Below are positions 9,998 through 18,785 of a stretch of DNA of 64,000 nt, in pieces (within the stretch, counting starts at the first letter, position 1; each line of letters opens with the position of its first letter). This stretch comes from Paraburkholderia adhaesiva. GTDB taxonomy: Bacteria > Pseudomonadota > Gammaproteobacteria > Burkholderiales > Burkholderiaceae. The notes under the pieces are model-generated. The model had not been told where the DNA came from, did no database searches, and was given only the letters and a program-made list of their open reading frames with translations. The position numbers were made by a program, and so were the translations under genes. The stretch is from the NCBI RefSeq assembly GCF_021390575.1, contig NZ_JAJEJQ010000001.1, forward strand, positions 558,001-622,000, written 5' to 3'.

Positions 9998-10032
9998 CTC
10001 TACTTGTGTTTCGAATGATAGACAAGCTAGAG
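9998..10032. promoter_or_regulatory. Inverted repeat between kynB and its regulator
   Basis: CTCTACTTGT (9998-10007) and ACAAGCTAGAG (10022-10032) are complementary apart from a one-base insertion, spaced by 14 bp. The element lies just upstream of kynB in the only spacer it shares with the divergent Lrp-type gene, so it is a candidate binding site for that regulator. Lrp-family proteins bind such degenerate dyads, but this site has not been shown to be one. Confidence 0.4.
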
Positions 10033-10113
10033 TGAAATGTGATTGCGAAAAAATCGCCGCTAACTGCAACTGTTGGCACATAATTCAAGCCAAGCCGGGA
10101 ATGGGGACCAAAT

Positions 10114-10620
10114 ATGAATGCAATCTCGCTCGACGCCACCGATTGCCGTATTCTCGCCGTGCTTCAGAACGAGGGGAGGATCAGCAACCTCGATCTCGCC
10201 GAACGTATTTCGTTGTCGCCATCGGCGTGTTTGCGCCGTCTGCGGCTACTGGAAGAGCAGGGCGTGGTGGAGCGTTATCGCGCGTGCCTGAACCGGGAGG
10301 TTCTCGGTTTCGAGATGGAGGCGTTCGTTCAGGTGTCGATGCGCAACGACCAGGAAAGCTGGCACGAGCGCTTCGTGAGCGCGCTGCGCGACTGGCCCGA
10401 GGTGGTGGGTGCGTACGTTGTGACGGGCGAGACGCACTATCTGCTGCGCGTGCTCGCGCACAATCTCAAGCACTATTCGGATTTCGTGCTCAACAAGCTG
10501 TATAAGGCGCCGGGCGTGATGGACATCCGTTCGAACATCGTCCTCACGACGCTCAAGGTCGAGGCGGGCGTGCCGGTCGACCTGATCCAGCAGAAGGAGC
10601 CGAAGAGCGCCGTCGTGTGA
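10114..10620 (+). CDS. Lrp/AsnC family regulator, probable kynurenine-responsive activator
   Basis: A 168-residue Lrp/AsnC protein with an N-terminal helix-turn-helix (LDATDCRILAVLQNEGRISNLDLAERISLSPSACLRRLRLLEEQG, residues 6-50) and a C-terminal RAM ligand-binding domain (AFVQVSMRN... to TTLKVE). A GGGGA sequence precedes the ATG. It is divergent from kynBUA, the position held by the kynurenine-responsive Lrp-type regulator KynR in other bacteria, which makes control of kynBUA the likely role. That link is inferred from position. Confidence 0.9.
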   Translation: MNAISLDATDCRILAVLQNEGRISNLDLAERISLSPSACLRRLRLLEEQGVVERYRACLNREVLGFEMEAFVQVSMRNDQESWHERFVSALRDWPEVVGAYVVTGETHYLLRVLAHNLKHYSDFVLNKLYKAPGVMDIRSNIVLTTLKVEAGVPVDLIQQKEPKSAVV

Positions 10621-10633
10621 AGCCGGGGCGGCC

Positions 10634-11146
10634 TCAGAGCGGCTGGAGCTGATGGAAGTCGCCGCCGTGGAATACGAGCGGCGACGCCTTCGCGATGTCC
10701 TCGCGCACGCCGCACCGCTCGACCTCGCCGACGAAGATCACATGATCACCTTCGTCGTAGCGGCTACGGTTGTGGCATTCGAACCAGGCGAGCGCACCGT
10801 CGAGCACGGGCATGCCGCTGTCGCCAGCCGCGTGCGAGACACCTTCGAAGCGGTCGCCCTTCACGGTCGCGAAACGCTTGCAGAGGTCGAGCTGCGACGC
10901 GGCGAGCACATTCACCACATAATGGCTGTTCGACCGGAACACCGGCATCGATGCCGATCGCGTGGCGAGGCTCCAAAGCACGAGCGGCGGACTCAGCGAC
11001 ACCGAGTTGAACGAGCTGGCGGTGATGCCGATCAGCGAGCCATCGGGCGCTTTCGTTGTGATCACCGTCACCCCGGTCGCGAACTGGCCGAGCGCGCGGC
11101 GGAAGGCGGCGTCGTCGAAATTGGGCGGGTTGGCGTGGCGGGTCAT
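10634..11146 (-). CDS. Flavin reductase family protein
   Basis: A 170-residue protein of the flavin reductase (FMN-binding split-barrel) family. It has FRRALGQFATGVTVITTKAPDG near residues 11-32, then GITASSFNSVSLSPPLVLWSL and the FVGEV segment near the C-terminus. Such proteins reduce FMN or FAD with NAD(P)H and often supply a partner monooxygenase; no partner gene is adjacent. The start at 11146 is preferred because the longer open frame has a non-conserved, basic N-terminus. It converges on the Lrp gene and is divergent from msrA. Confidence 0.88.
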   Translation of the reverse strand: MTRHANPPNFDDAAFRRALGQFATGVTVITTKAPDGSLIGITASSFNSVSLSPPLVLWSLATRSASMPVFRSNSHYVVNVLAASQLDLCKRFATVKGDRFEGVSHAAGDSGMPVLDGALAWFECHNRSRYDEGDHVIFVGEVERCGVREDIAKASPLVFHGGDFHQLQPL

Positions 11147-11329
11147 CGGAGTGCGGGTCCGTTTGCGGGGCGCACACCGTGTGCGAAAAAAGTGAGAGTC
11201 GAGATCAACGTCATCTGGAAAAGCGGCAAAGTGTCGCAATTTTAACGGATGCGGCGGATAACCGCCTTCCGGTCCGGTGCGGACCGCGGAATCGCGGACG
11301 TCGGGTCACATTCTCAAGGAGTCGGCAGC

Positions 11330-11878
11330 ATGAGTCAGACAATCGAAGTCGCCACGCTGGGCGGCGGGTGCTTCTGGTGCCTCGAAGCCGTGTATTTGCG
11401 CGTCGATGGCGTGAATTCGGTCGAATCGGGCTACGCGGGCGGCCAGGTCACCAACCCGAGCTATGAGCAGGTCTGCGACGGCAATACGGGACACGCCGAA
11501 GTCGTCAAAGTGGCTTTCGATACGGCGAAGATCAGCTATCGCGAGATCCTCGATATCTTCTTCGCGATCCACGATCCCACCCAGCTCAACCGGCAGGGTA
11601 ACGATGTTGGCACGCAGTACCGGTCGGTGATCTTCACGCACTCCGAGGCGCAGCGCGAGGCTGCTCTGCAGGCGATCCGCGAACTGGCTGCTGAAGACGT
11701 CTACAGCGGGCAGATCGTCACGCAGGTGGTGCCGCTCGAAGGCAACTATTTCCCCGCTGAGGTGTATCACCAGAACTACTTCGCACAGCATCCGGAACAG
11801 GGATATTGCGCGTTCGTCGTCGCGCCGAAGGTCGCGAAGTTTCGCCAGAAGTTCGCGCACCGGCTCAAGGCGGAGTGA
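11330..11878 (+). CDS. msrA: Peptide methionine (S)-S-oxide reductase
   Basis: Repairs oxidised methionine in proteins. The 182-residue product has the catalytic motif GCFWC with nucleophile Cys14, followed by GYAGG, and the conserved NTGHAEVV and HDPTQLNRQGNDVGTQYRS segments. AAGGAG stands 8 bp before the ATG at 11330, which rules out the longer open frame. It is monocistronic; a short GTGGGC/GCCCAC hairpin follows the stop codon. Confidence 0.97.
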   Translation: MSQTIEVATLGGGCFWCLEAVYLRVDGVNSVESGYAGGQVTNPSYEQVCDGNTGHAEVVKVAFDTAKISYREILDIFFAIHDPTQLNRQGNDVGTQYRSVIFTHSEAQREAALQAIRELAAEDVYSGQIVTQVVPLEGNYFPAEVYHQNYFAQHPEQGYCAFVVAPKVAKFRQKFAHRLKAE

Positions 11879-11968
11879 GTGGGCGGCGCCCACCCGCTTT
11901 CACGCGGGCGGGGCGTCGCACGACCAGGGCCTCTATCGCACGGACACCGTTCCGCGCAGATACAGAAC

Positions 11969-13264
11969 TCAACCGGCCGCGGCACCCGGGGAATCGTCGC
12001 TCGCGGGTGCCCCTTCTGAACGCAGCCGCACAAACTCATCCGCGATCGCGCGTGCCAGCTTCGCGCACGACAGCGGTGCCGAGCCCTCCGCCTTATTGTT
12101 TGTCGTGATGAGCACGCTCTGGCCCGCGAGCGCGTAGCGCGCAGCCAGTTCCGCGAGCGCGTCTCGGGTGTGCGGGTCTTCGTCGATGAGCTTGTCGAAC
12201 GGTTCGTAACGCGCCTTCGCCTGCTCGTAGCGATAACCGCTGTGCAGGCTCCAGCGCACGATCAGCGGACCCGCCGGGGTCTCGCCGTCCATCAGCGCGA
12301 GCGCCGTGGCCTGGCGAAGCGGGTCCGGCATGCGCGCATGCAGCCCCACGCAATAACGCACACCGGCCGCGCGCAGTGTCCTGACGAAGCGCGGCGTGAG
12401 CAGGCTCGCATCGCGAATTTCGACTGCGTAGCAGGGGCCGTCGGGCGTTTGCGGTAGTGGAGGCAGGGCCGCGAGGAATACGGACAAGCGCTCGATGAAA
12501 GCGGCCGGGTCGGCGAGCAGTTGATCGGGCAGCGGCGGAAACTGGAACACGAGCGCGCCGGCTTTCACGCCGAGCCCCGTGAGACACGGCTCGACGAATT
12601 CGCTCGCCGCCAGTTGCGCGTTCAGGAAGCACGGATTCGCAGCGACCGGTTCGCCGCGCTCGCCGCGCACGCTGGCGTCGGTGATCGAGGCGGGCGCCTT
12701 CACGATGAACCGGAAGTGGTCGGGCACCTGCTGCGCGTAGCGCAAGTAATCGGCGACGGAGAGCGGCGCGTAGAACGAGCGGTCGATGCTCACGGAGCGC
12801 AGCAACGGATGCGCGCCGTATGCAGCAAGACCGTCCCGCGAAAGTTTGCTGTTGCTGTAGTCGTCGCCGTAGACAATGCCGCGCCAGCCCGGAAACGACC
12901 ACGACGATGTGCCGAGGCGCACTTGCGCCGGCATCTCGGCGGCAAGGTCGAGCGTCGCCTGATCCGCCATCGCGGGGAGCACGCCGCGGGCGCGGCGCTT
13001 CGGGGCGGGCGGTGCGGACGCGGCGGCGCGCGCGGGCGCTTGCGCTTCGGAAAAGCCTGCGAATTCCGCGTTCGCAGGGACGGCCTCGGCCCGGGCCGGC
13101 GCGGGATTCGGGCGCGGCGGCCGCGGCGCGGTGGCCTTGGGCGCCGGTTCAGGCGCGACGAAGCCGAACAGGTCGGTTTGGGCGTTATCGACCCCGGCCA
13201 CGGCGTGCGCTTCGTCTGTTACGTCGATGGCGACTCCTTGCTCCGGGGCGTTTCGGTCATTCAT
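11969..13264 (-). CDS. DUF72 protein with proline/alanine-rich N-terminal extension
   Basis: The C-terminal part (about residues 114-420) is a DUF72/YecE TIM-barrel domain: RLGTSSWSFPGWRG, FYAPLSVADYLRYAQQVPDHFRFIVKAP, LGVKAGALVFQFPP, and VLITTNNKAEGSAP. Its activity is unknown. About 110 extra residues precede it, rich in Pro and Ala. Two short motifs in this extension look like beta-clamp-binding peptides: QTDLFGF at 29-35 and QATLDLA at 101-107. The start at 13264 has an ATG, whereas the longer frame begins with an arginine-rich stretch. It lies 90 bp downstream of cfa on the same strand. Confidence 0.85.
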   Translation of the reverse strand: MNDRNAPEQGVAIDVTDEAHAVAGVDNAQTDLFGFVAPEPAPKATAPRPPRPNPAPARAEAVPANAEFAGFSEAQAPARAAASAPPAPKRRARGVLPAMADQATLDLAAEMPAQVRLGTSSWSFPGWRGIVYGDDYSNSKLSRDGLAAYGAHPLLRSVSIDRSFYAPLSVADYLRYAQQVPDHFRFIVKAPASITDASVRGERGEPVAANPCFLNAQLAASEFVEPCLTGLGVKAGALVFQFPPLPDQLLADPAAFIERLSVFLAALPPLPQTPDGPCYAVEIRDASLLTPRFVRTLRAAGVRYCVGLHARMPDPLRQATALALMDGETPAGPLIVRWSLHSGYRYEQAKARYEPFDKLIDEDPHTRDALAELAARYALAGQSVLITTNNKAEGSAPLSCAKLARAIADEFVRLRSEGAPASDDSPGAAAG

Positions 13265-13353
13265 ACGTATGCGGTCGTGCTGTTCGGGCCGGCTGCGTCG
13301 CAAGCCCCGGCGGGGTCGCAGGTCGACCACCCTGCGCCGCGCCATGGATCACA

Positions 13354-14568
13354 TCACAGCGGCCGTTCGTACATGTACCGGCGCGACCATGGCAGCGTCG
13401 CTGCGCTGCGGCCGGCCTTGCGGCAGACGATCTGGTAGATCGACACGTCGTCATGCTCGAACGCGTAGGCGCAACCCGCCAGATACACGCGCCAGATGCG
13501 GAATTTCTCGTCCTCGACGAGCTTTTTCGCCTCTTGCGCGCGCGCTTCGAAGTTCGCTGCCCACATATCGAGCGTGTGCGCATAGTGACGGCGCAGGCTC
13601 TCGACGTCAACCGCTTCCAGCCCGCCGCGCTGCGCTGCCTGGAGCGCGAGGCTGATGTGCGGGAGTTCGCCGTCCGGGAACACGTAGCGGTCGATGAATT
13701 CCCCGCCGCCGAGCGCCGTTTCGCCACTGTCCGCATCCGACGACGTAATGCCGTGATTCATCGCGACGCCATCGTCGACGAGCAGGTCGTGCACCTTCTG
13801 GAAGTACTCGGGCAGCTTCTTGCGCCCGACGTGCTCGAACATGCCGACGCTCGTGATGCGGTCGAACTGGCCATCGACGTCGCGATAGTCCTGCAGACGG
13901 ATCTCGATGCGATCTTCGAGCCCCGCAGCCTTCACGCGTGCAGTGGCGAGGTCGAACTGGTTCTGAGAGAGCGTGACGCCGACGCACCGCGCGCCGAACT
14001 TCTGTGCCGCACGCAGCACGAGCGCGCCCCAGCCGCAGCCGATGTCGAGCAGACGGTGGCCCGGCTGCAGTCCGATCTTGGTGAGAATGTGGTCGATCTT
14101 CTTCAGCTGCGCGGTGGCGAGGTCTTCGTCGCCCTGCTCGAAGTACGCGCACGAATAGACCATGTTCTCGTCGAGCCACAGCTTGTAGAACTCGTTCGAG
14201 ACGTCGTAGTGGTACTGGATCGCCTTTTTGTCGGTGTTCTTCGAGTGCGTGAAATAGCGGCGCGCGCGCGTGAGCTTGCTCGCTTTCGTGACGGTGCTGC
14301 GCGCGAGCGAATAGCTGATGTCGATGATATCGGCGAGCCTGCCTTCGATGTCGATCTTGCCTTTGATGTACGCCTCGCCGAGATTGTCGAGGCTCGGATC
14401 GAGCAAGAGCGGCAGCGCCGACGCGCTGTTCACCTTGAGCGTGACGTCAGGTGCAGCGAAGTGGCCGAAATCGTACTGCTGGCCGCTCCAGAGCACGAGA
14501 CGAGCGGGCAGGTTGGCCTTGTTGCGTACTTCATCGACCCACCGTGCGATCTTCTTCTCCCAGAACAT
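13354..14568 (-). CDS. cfa: Cyclopropane-fatty-acyl-phospholipid synthase
   Basis: Methylates unsaturated acyl chains of membrane phospholipids with S-adenosylmethionine, a stationary-phase and acid-stress response. The 404-residue protein has an N-terminal lipid-binding region, the IQYHYDVSNEFYKLWLDENMVYSCAYF stretch, the SAM-binding motif LLDIGCGWGALVLRAA (about 175-190) and EHVGRKKLPEYF. A strong GGAGGG precedes the ATG. It is probably co-transcribed with the DUF72 gene. The 310-bp upstream region is described separately. Confidence 0.97.
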   Translation of the reverse strand: MFWEKKIARWVDEVRNKANLPARLVLWSGQQYDFGHFAAPDVTLKVNSASALPLLLDPSLDNLGEAYIKGKIDIEGRLADIIDISYSLARSTVTKASKLTRARRYFTHSKNTDKKAIQYHYDVSNEFYKLWLDENMVYSCAYFEQGDEDLATAQLKKIDHILTKIGLQPGHRLLDIGCGWGALVLRAAQKFGARCVGVTLSQNQFDLATARVKAAGLEDRIEIRLQDYRDVDGQFDRITSVGMFEHVGRKKLPEYFQKVHDLLVDDGVAMNHGITSSDADSGETALGGGEFIDRYVFPDGELPHISLALQAAQRGGLEAVDVESLRRHYAHTLDMWAANFEARAQEAKKLVEDEKFRIWRVYLAGCAYAFEHDDVSIYQIVCRKAGRSAATLPWSRRYMYERPL

Positions 14569-14878
14569 GCGTTTCCCTCCGTGTCGATGCGGAGTTAGCG
14601 CTCAAGCACCTACTCCGGTCCCATGCGAGATGGGGGTGGTTCAATCAACGACTGAAGCCCAAAGACAAAAGACAAAAACGAATTGCAGGGTGAACTACAG
14701 GGCGAACTACGCGGTAAAGCGGATGGACTGCTGTCGGTGCGCCGCGCCTGTCGATCACCGACTTGAGGCGCCGCGACGGTGTGACGTTACATCAGATCAA
14801 GGCAACAACGAGTGAAACGTGACGCAGTAAAGTGCGGGCGGCCACGCTCCGGCGCCGCCACCCGCGGGTGTCAGCGCC
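14569..14878. other. Non-coding spacer between cfa and pdxH
   Basis: This spacer separates the 3' end of pdxH from the start of cfa, both on the minus strand. It holds the cfa ribosome binding site next to 14568. An A-rich patch near 14660-14690 (AAGACAAAAGACAAAAACG, two AAGACAAAA units) is the only compositional feature. I see no gene, no clear terminator and no convincing promoter boxes. Confidence 0.5.
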
Positions 14879-15514
14879 TTACGGCGCGAGTCGCTCGATG
14901 CGCCATCCGGCGCCCTCGCGTGCATAACGGATGCGGTCGTGCAGGCGCGACGGGCGGCCTTGCCAGAACTCGACGGCATCCGGCACGAGGCGGTAGCCGC
15001 CCCAGTGCGGCGGACGCGGCGGGTTCTCGCCGTACTTCGCGATGATTTCACGCTCGCGCGCTTCGAGTTCCGTGCGGCTGCCGATCACGGCGCTCTGCTC
15101 GGACACCCATGCACCGATGCGCGAGCCGAGCGGGCGCGAGTGGAAATACGCGTCGCTTTCCTCGTCGCTGGTTTTCTCGACCAGGCCTTCGATGCGCACC
15201 TGACGCTCGAGTTCGATCCAGTAGAAGAGCAGGCTCGCGTGCGGATTGACGGCAAGCTCGTGGCCCTTGCGGCTCTCGTAGTTCGTGAAGAAGACGAAAC
15301 CGCGCTCGTCGACGCCCTTGATGAGCAGGATGCGGGAAGCCGGCCGGCCGTCGGCGTCGACGGTGGCGACCGTCATGGAATTCGGCTCGGGCAGCTTCGC
15401 GTCGATCGCCTGGTTGAACCAGGTCTGGAACTGGCGGATGGGATCCGCGTCGACGTCGGCGGCGTCGAGCGAACCAAGTGTGTAGTTCTTGCGGAGGTCG
15501 GCGATGGTTGTCAT
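14879..15514 (-). CDS. pdxH: Pyridoxine/pyridoxamine 5'-phosphate oxidase
   Basis: FMN enzyme making pyridoxal 5'-phosphate, the last step of vitamin B6 synthesis and salvage. The 211-residue length is typical. Conserved parts are [38 protein letters not shown], the [21 protein letters not shown]-contact stretch, [11 protein letters not shown] and the C-terminal signature [19 protein letters not shown]. It is divergent from tcdA. Confidence 0.97.
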   Translation of the reverse strand: MTTIADLRKNYTLGSLDAADVDADPIRQFQTWFNQAIDAKLPEPNSMTVATVDADGRPASRILLIKGVDERGFVFFTNYESRKGHELAVNPHASLLFYWIELERQVRIEGLVEKTSDEESDAYFHSRPLGSRIGAWVSEQSAVIGSRTELEAREREIIAKYGENPPRPPHWGGYRLVPDAVEFWQGRPSRLHDRIRYAREGAGWRIERLAP

Positions 15515-15741
15515 GTTTTATGCAGGCACTTCAGTGCAAACAAGTATAGGTCGAAGGACAAGAAACGCCAGGCGCGCGATCCCGAAGTGACGAGCGGGGC
15601 TGCGGGCGCGGAACGATTGTGTCCGATCAGGCAAAATACGGGTCACGCCTTTGTCGCGGACGCATGCGCTTGATACTTACTTGATACGCGCTTGATTCAC
15701 TCTCCGGTCCGCGGTCAGGCTCGTTTTGGAACTCCATCGTT

Positions 15742-16617
15742 ATGTCCAGTACCCCGATTTCGCCGCAGACCGATCTTACCGCGCTCCCCGCAGCCGATGA
15801 AGCCGATAGAGCCCGCCGGTTCGGCGGCGTGGCGCGACTTTACGGCGCGCCCGCGCTCGCCGCTTTCGAGCGCGCACACGTCGCGGTGATCGGCATCGGC
15901 GGGGTCGGATCGTGGGTGGCCGAGGCGCTCGCGCGTAGCGCGATCGGCACGCTCACGCTGATCGACCTCGACAACGTCGCCGAAAGCAATACCAACCGCC
16001 AGATTCATGCGCTCGACGGCAACTACGGCAAGCCGAAGGTCGAGGCCATGGCCGAGCGCATCAGGTTGATCGACCCGGCGTGCGATGTGCGGCTCGTCGA
16101 GGATTTCGTCGAACCGTCGAACTTCGATGCGCTTCTCGGCGGCGGCTTCGACTACGTGATCGACGCCATCGACAGCGTGCGCACGAAAACGGCGTTGATC
16201 GCATGGTGCGTGGAGCACCGGCAGCCGCTCATCACCGTGGGTGGCGCGGGCGGACAGCTCGATCCGACGCGCATCCGTATCGACGATCTAGCGTTCACGA
16301 TCCAGGACCCGCTGCTCTCGAAGGTGCGCGGCCAGTTGCGCAAGCACCACGGCTTTCCGCGCGGGCCGAAGGCGAAGTTCAAGGTGAGCGCCGTGTATTC
16401 CGACGAGCCGCTCATCTATCCCGAGGCCGCGGTGTGCGACGTCGATCCCGAGGCCGAGCACGTCACCACGTCGCCGGGGCATCATGCGCCGGTTGGGCTG
16501 AACTGCGCGGGGTTCGGGTCGAGCGTGTGTGTGACGGCGAGTTTTGGTTTTGCTGCGGCGGCACATGTGCTGCGGGCGATTGCTGTCGGGGCCACTGCGG
16601 GAGCCACGTCGCGTTAA
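15742..16617 (+). CDS. tcdA: tRNA threonylcarbamoyladenosine dehydratase
   Basis: E1-like enzyme that cyclises t6A37 of tRNA to ct6A using ATP. The 291-residue protein shows the RRFGGVARLYG start, the nucleotide-binding VIGIGGVGSWVAEALARS (about residues 49-66), LIDLDNVAESNTNRQIHA and DAIDSVRTKTALI, followed by HHGFPRGPKAKFKVSAVYSDEP. It is monocistronic and ends at a strong bidirectional terminator. Just upstream (15667-15699) the sequence CTTGATA recurs three times at 11-bp spacing; its meaning is unknown. Confidence 0.95.
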   Translation: MSSTPISPQTDLTALPAADEADRARRFGGVARLYGAPALAAFERAHVAVIGIGGVGSWVAEALARSAIGTLTLIDLDNVAESNTNRQIHALDGNYGKPKVEAMAERIRLIDPACDVRLVEDFVEPSNFDALLGGGFDYVIDAIDSVRTKTALIAWCVEHRQPLITVGGAGGQLDPTRIRIDDLAFTIQDPLLSKVRGQLRKHHGFPRGPKAKFKVSAVYSDEPLIYPEAAVCDVDPEAEHVTTSPGHHAPVGLNCAGFGSSVCVTASFGFAAAAHVLRAIAVGATAGATSR

Positions 16618-16644
16618 ACCTCGGCGCGGTGTTGTTTCGCGCAT

Positions 16645-16679
16645 AAAAAACGCACGGTCCGTGAGAATCGTGCGTTTTT
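16645..16679. terminator. Bidirectional terminator between tcdA and the thioredoxin gene
   Basis: A-tract plus CGCACG (16645-16656) pairs with CGTGCGTTTTT (16669-16679) around a 12-nt loop. The flanking A-run and T-run make it a Rho-independent terminator on both strands, serving the convergent tcdA and thioredoxin-TPR genes. Confidence 0.88.
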
Positions 16680-16710
16680 CGTTTCGGCTTGCGTGTCGTC
16701 CGGCGTCGTT

Positions 16711-17559
16711 TCAGTTCAGCGCCATGCTCAACTTGCGCCGCCACTCGCTCACGAGCTGCGGCTGATGCGCGGCGAGATCGAACACCGTAAGCATCGTCTT
16801 GCGGCCGATATCGTCGCGGAACGTGCGGTCGCGCTTCACGATATCCAATAGCTGCTCGAGCGCCTCCGCATACTTGCGACGCGCGATCAGGGCGTTCGCC
16901 AGGTCGAAACGCGCCTCGAGATCCTGGGGATGCGCGGCCACCTGCGCCTCGAGCGCATCAGTGGGTGGCAGGTCCGCGGCGGCGTCGAGCGCATCGAGGC
17001 GTGTCTTGATCGCGTTGAAGCTCGGATCGACGCCCTGCGTGGTCTTCGGCGAGAGCAGGTCGACTTCGTTGCGCGCTTCGTCGGCACGGTTGTCGGCGAG
17101 CAGCAGCTCGATCAGATCCATGCGTGCGTCGTCGAAACCTGGATCGTACGCGAGCGCGGCCTGCAGCGCCTCGTAAGCCTCATCGCGGCGGCCCTCTGCG
17201 AGCGCTTCTTGGGCCGCGCGCCGCTCGGTCTGGGCGACGTCCGGAATCAGGCCGTCGATGAACTGGCGCAACTGGCCTTCAGGCAATACCCCGATGAACT
17301 GGTCGACGGGCTGTCCATCGACGAACGCGACGACGTGCGGAATGCTGCGCACCTGGAAGTGCGCGGCGAGTTCCTGGTTTTCGTCGACGTTCACCTTCGC
17401 GAGCTTCCACTTGCCCGCGTATTCGGCTTCGAGCTTTTCGAGCATCGGCCCGAGCGTCTTGCACGGGCCGCACCACGGCGCCCAGAAGTCGATCAGCACG
17501 GGCGCGAGCGTCGACGCTTCGATCACGTCCTTTTCAAAAGTGGCCAGATTGGTGTCCAT
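16711..17559 (-). CDS. Thioredoxin-TPR protein (CnoX/YbbN type)
   Basis: A 282-residue protein with an N-terminal thioredoxin fold carrying WCGPC (Cys30, Cys33) and the cis-proline region VRSIPHVVAFVDG, followed from about residue 120 by TPR-like helices (EALAEGRRDEAYEALQAALAYDP..., ANALIARRKYAEALEQLL). This is the architecture of the chaperedoxin CnoX, which protects proteins from oxidative aggregation and passes them to chaperones. Unlike the E. coli protein, the active site keeps both cysteines. The start at 17559 (MDTNLATF) is preferred to an upstream in-frame start because it matches family N-termini. Confidence 0.9.
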   Translation of the reverse strand: MDTNLATFEKDVIEASTLAPVLIDFWAPWCGPCKTLGPMLEKLEAEYAGKWKLAKVNVDENQELAAHFQVRSIPHVVAFVDGQPVDQFIGVLPEGQLRQFIDGLIPDVAQTERRAAQEALAEGRRDEAYEALQAALAYDPGFDDARMDLIELLLADNRADEARNEVDLLSPKTTQGVDPSFNAIKTRLDALDAAADLPPTDALEAQVAAHPQDLEARFDLANALIARRKYAEALEQLLDIVKRDRTFRDDIGRKTMLTVFDLAAHQPQLVSEWRRKLSMALN

Positions 17560-17672
17560 TGCGTCCTCGTTGGGTTTGGTCTGTTGCCGCATGATCTGGG
17601 GACGAAACTCACGAGTTCAATCGTTCAATCCGGTGGCCGGCGTGTGCCAGTCCCACCGGGTTGTGCGTTGAT

Positions 17673-18554
17673 TCATTGCGGTTTCTTCTCCGGCAGCGGA
17701 ATCCATTCTGTTTCGCCGGGGACTTTCCCCATTTCCTGGCGCGTCCACGTGGCCTTCGCGGCTTCGATCTTCTCGCGCGAACTCGACACGAAGTTCCACT
17801 CGATGAAGCGGTCGCCCTCCAGTTTCTCGCCGCCGAGCAGCATCACGCGTGCTCCATTGCTGCTGGCGAGCGTGACGGTTTCGCCGGGCACGAGGACGGC
17901 CATCGTCGCGGCGTCGAGCGGTGTGCCGTCGATCGACAGATCACCATCCACGAGATACACGCCGCGTTCCTCGTGCTCCGCGTCGAGCGCGATGGCGCTG
18001 CCCGGCGCGAACGCGGCGGCAACGTAGAGCGTGCCCGAAAAGGTCTCGACGGGCGAGGTCTTGCCGAACGCCGTACCCGCGATGACGCGCATCGTCACGC
18101 CATTGCGCTCGATTTGCGGAAGCGTTTCGGCCGCGTGATGGAAGAACGACGGGGCCGCGTCCTCATGATCGAGCGGAAGTGCCACCCAGGTCTGGATGCC
18201 GTGCATGGTCAAGCTCTTCGGAAGATCTTCCTCGGGCGTGCGCTCGGAGTGGACGATACCGCGGCCCGCGGTCATCCAGTTCACGTCGCCGGGGACGATC
18301 TTCTGCTTCGAGCCGAGGCTGTCGCGGTGCATGAGCGAGCCGTCGAAGAGATATGTGACGGTGGCAAGGCCGATGTGCGGGTGCGGGCGCACGTTGACAC
18401 CCGAGCCCGGTTCGAGCGTGGCGGGGCCCATGTGGTCGAAAAAGATAAACGGGCCGACGAGGCGCGCGGCGAGCGCAGGCAGCACACGCCGCACGAGCAG
18501 GTTACCGATGTCGCGCGTATGGGGCTTGAGGACCGCTTTGATCGCTGAGGACAT
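17673..18554 (-). CDS. Pirin family protein
   Basis: A 293-residue bicupin of the pirin family. The metal-binding residues are visible: His56 and His58 in VRPHPHIGLATVTYLFDG, and His101 and Glu103 in GRGIVHSERTPEE. A second cupin half follows (VETFSGTLYVAAAFAPG...). Some bacterial pirins are quercetinases and others regulate redox or metabolic enzymes; the function here is undetermined. It lies 113 bp upstream of the thioredoxin-TPR gene on the same strand. Confidence 0.92.
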   Translation of the reverse strand: MSSAIKAVLKPHTRDIGNLLVRRVLPALAARLVGPFIFFDHMGPATLEPGSGVNVRPHPHIGLATVTYLFDGSLMHRDSLGSKQKIVPGDVNWMTAGRGIVHSERTPEEDLPKSLTMHGIQTWVALPLDHEDAAPSFFHHAAETLPQIERNGVTMRVIAGTAFGKTSPVETFSGTLYVAAAFAPGSAIALDAEHEERGVYLVDGDLSIDGTPLDAATMAVLVPGETVTLASSNGARVMLLGGEKLEGDRFIEWNFVSSSREKIEAAKATWTRQEMGKVPGETEWIPLPEKKPQ

Positions 18555-18785
18555 GAACGCTCACTTGAGGGTCGAACGGCACGGAAACGGTCCGAACGCG
18601 CGGCGGTGTGGCTGCTCTATGCGCGGACGGCGCGGGCGAATACGGCTCGCCCAGTGCGGCCGCGCAACCAGTCGCGGCGGCCTTGCAGGCGAGCCCTCAT
18701 TCTAGCGCCCGCCCGGGCGAGGCGCTGCACGAGCGCGCGGCTGCCGGTACACTCGTAGACTCAAAAAAACGACGTGGAGTGGACG

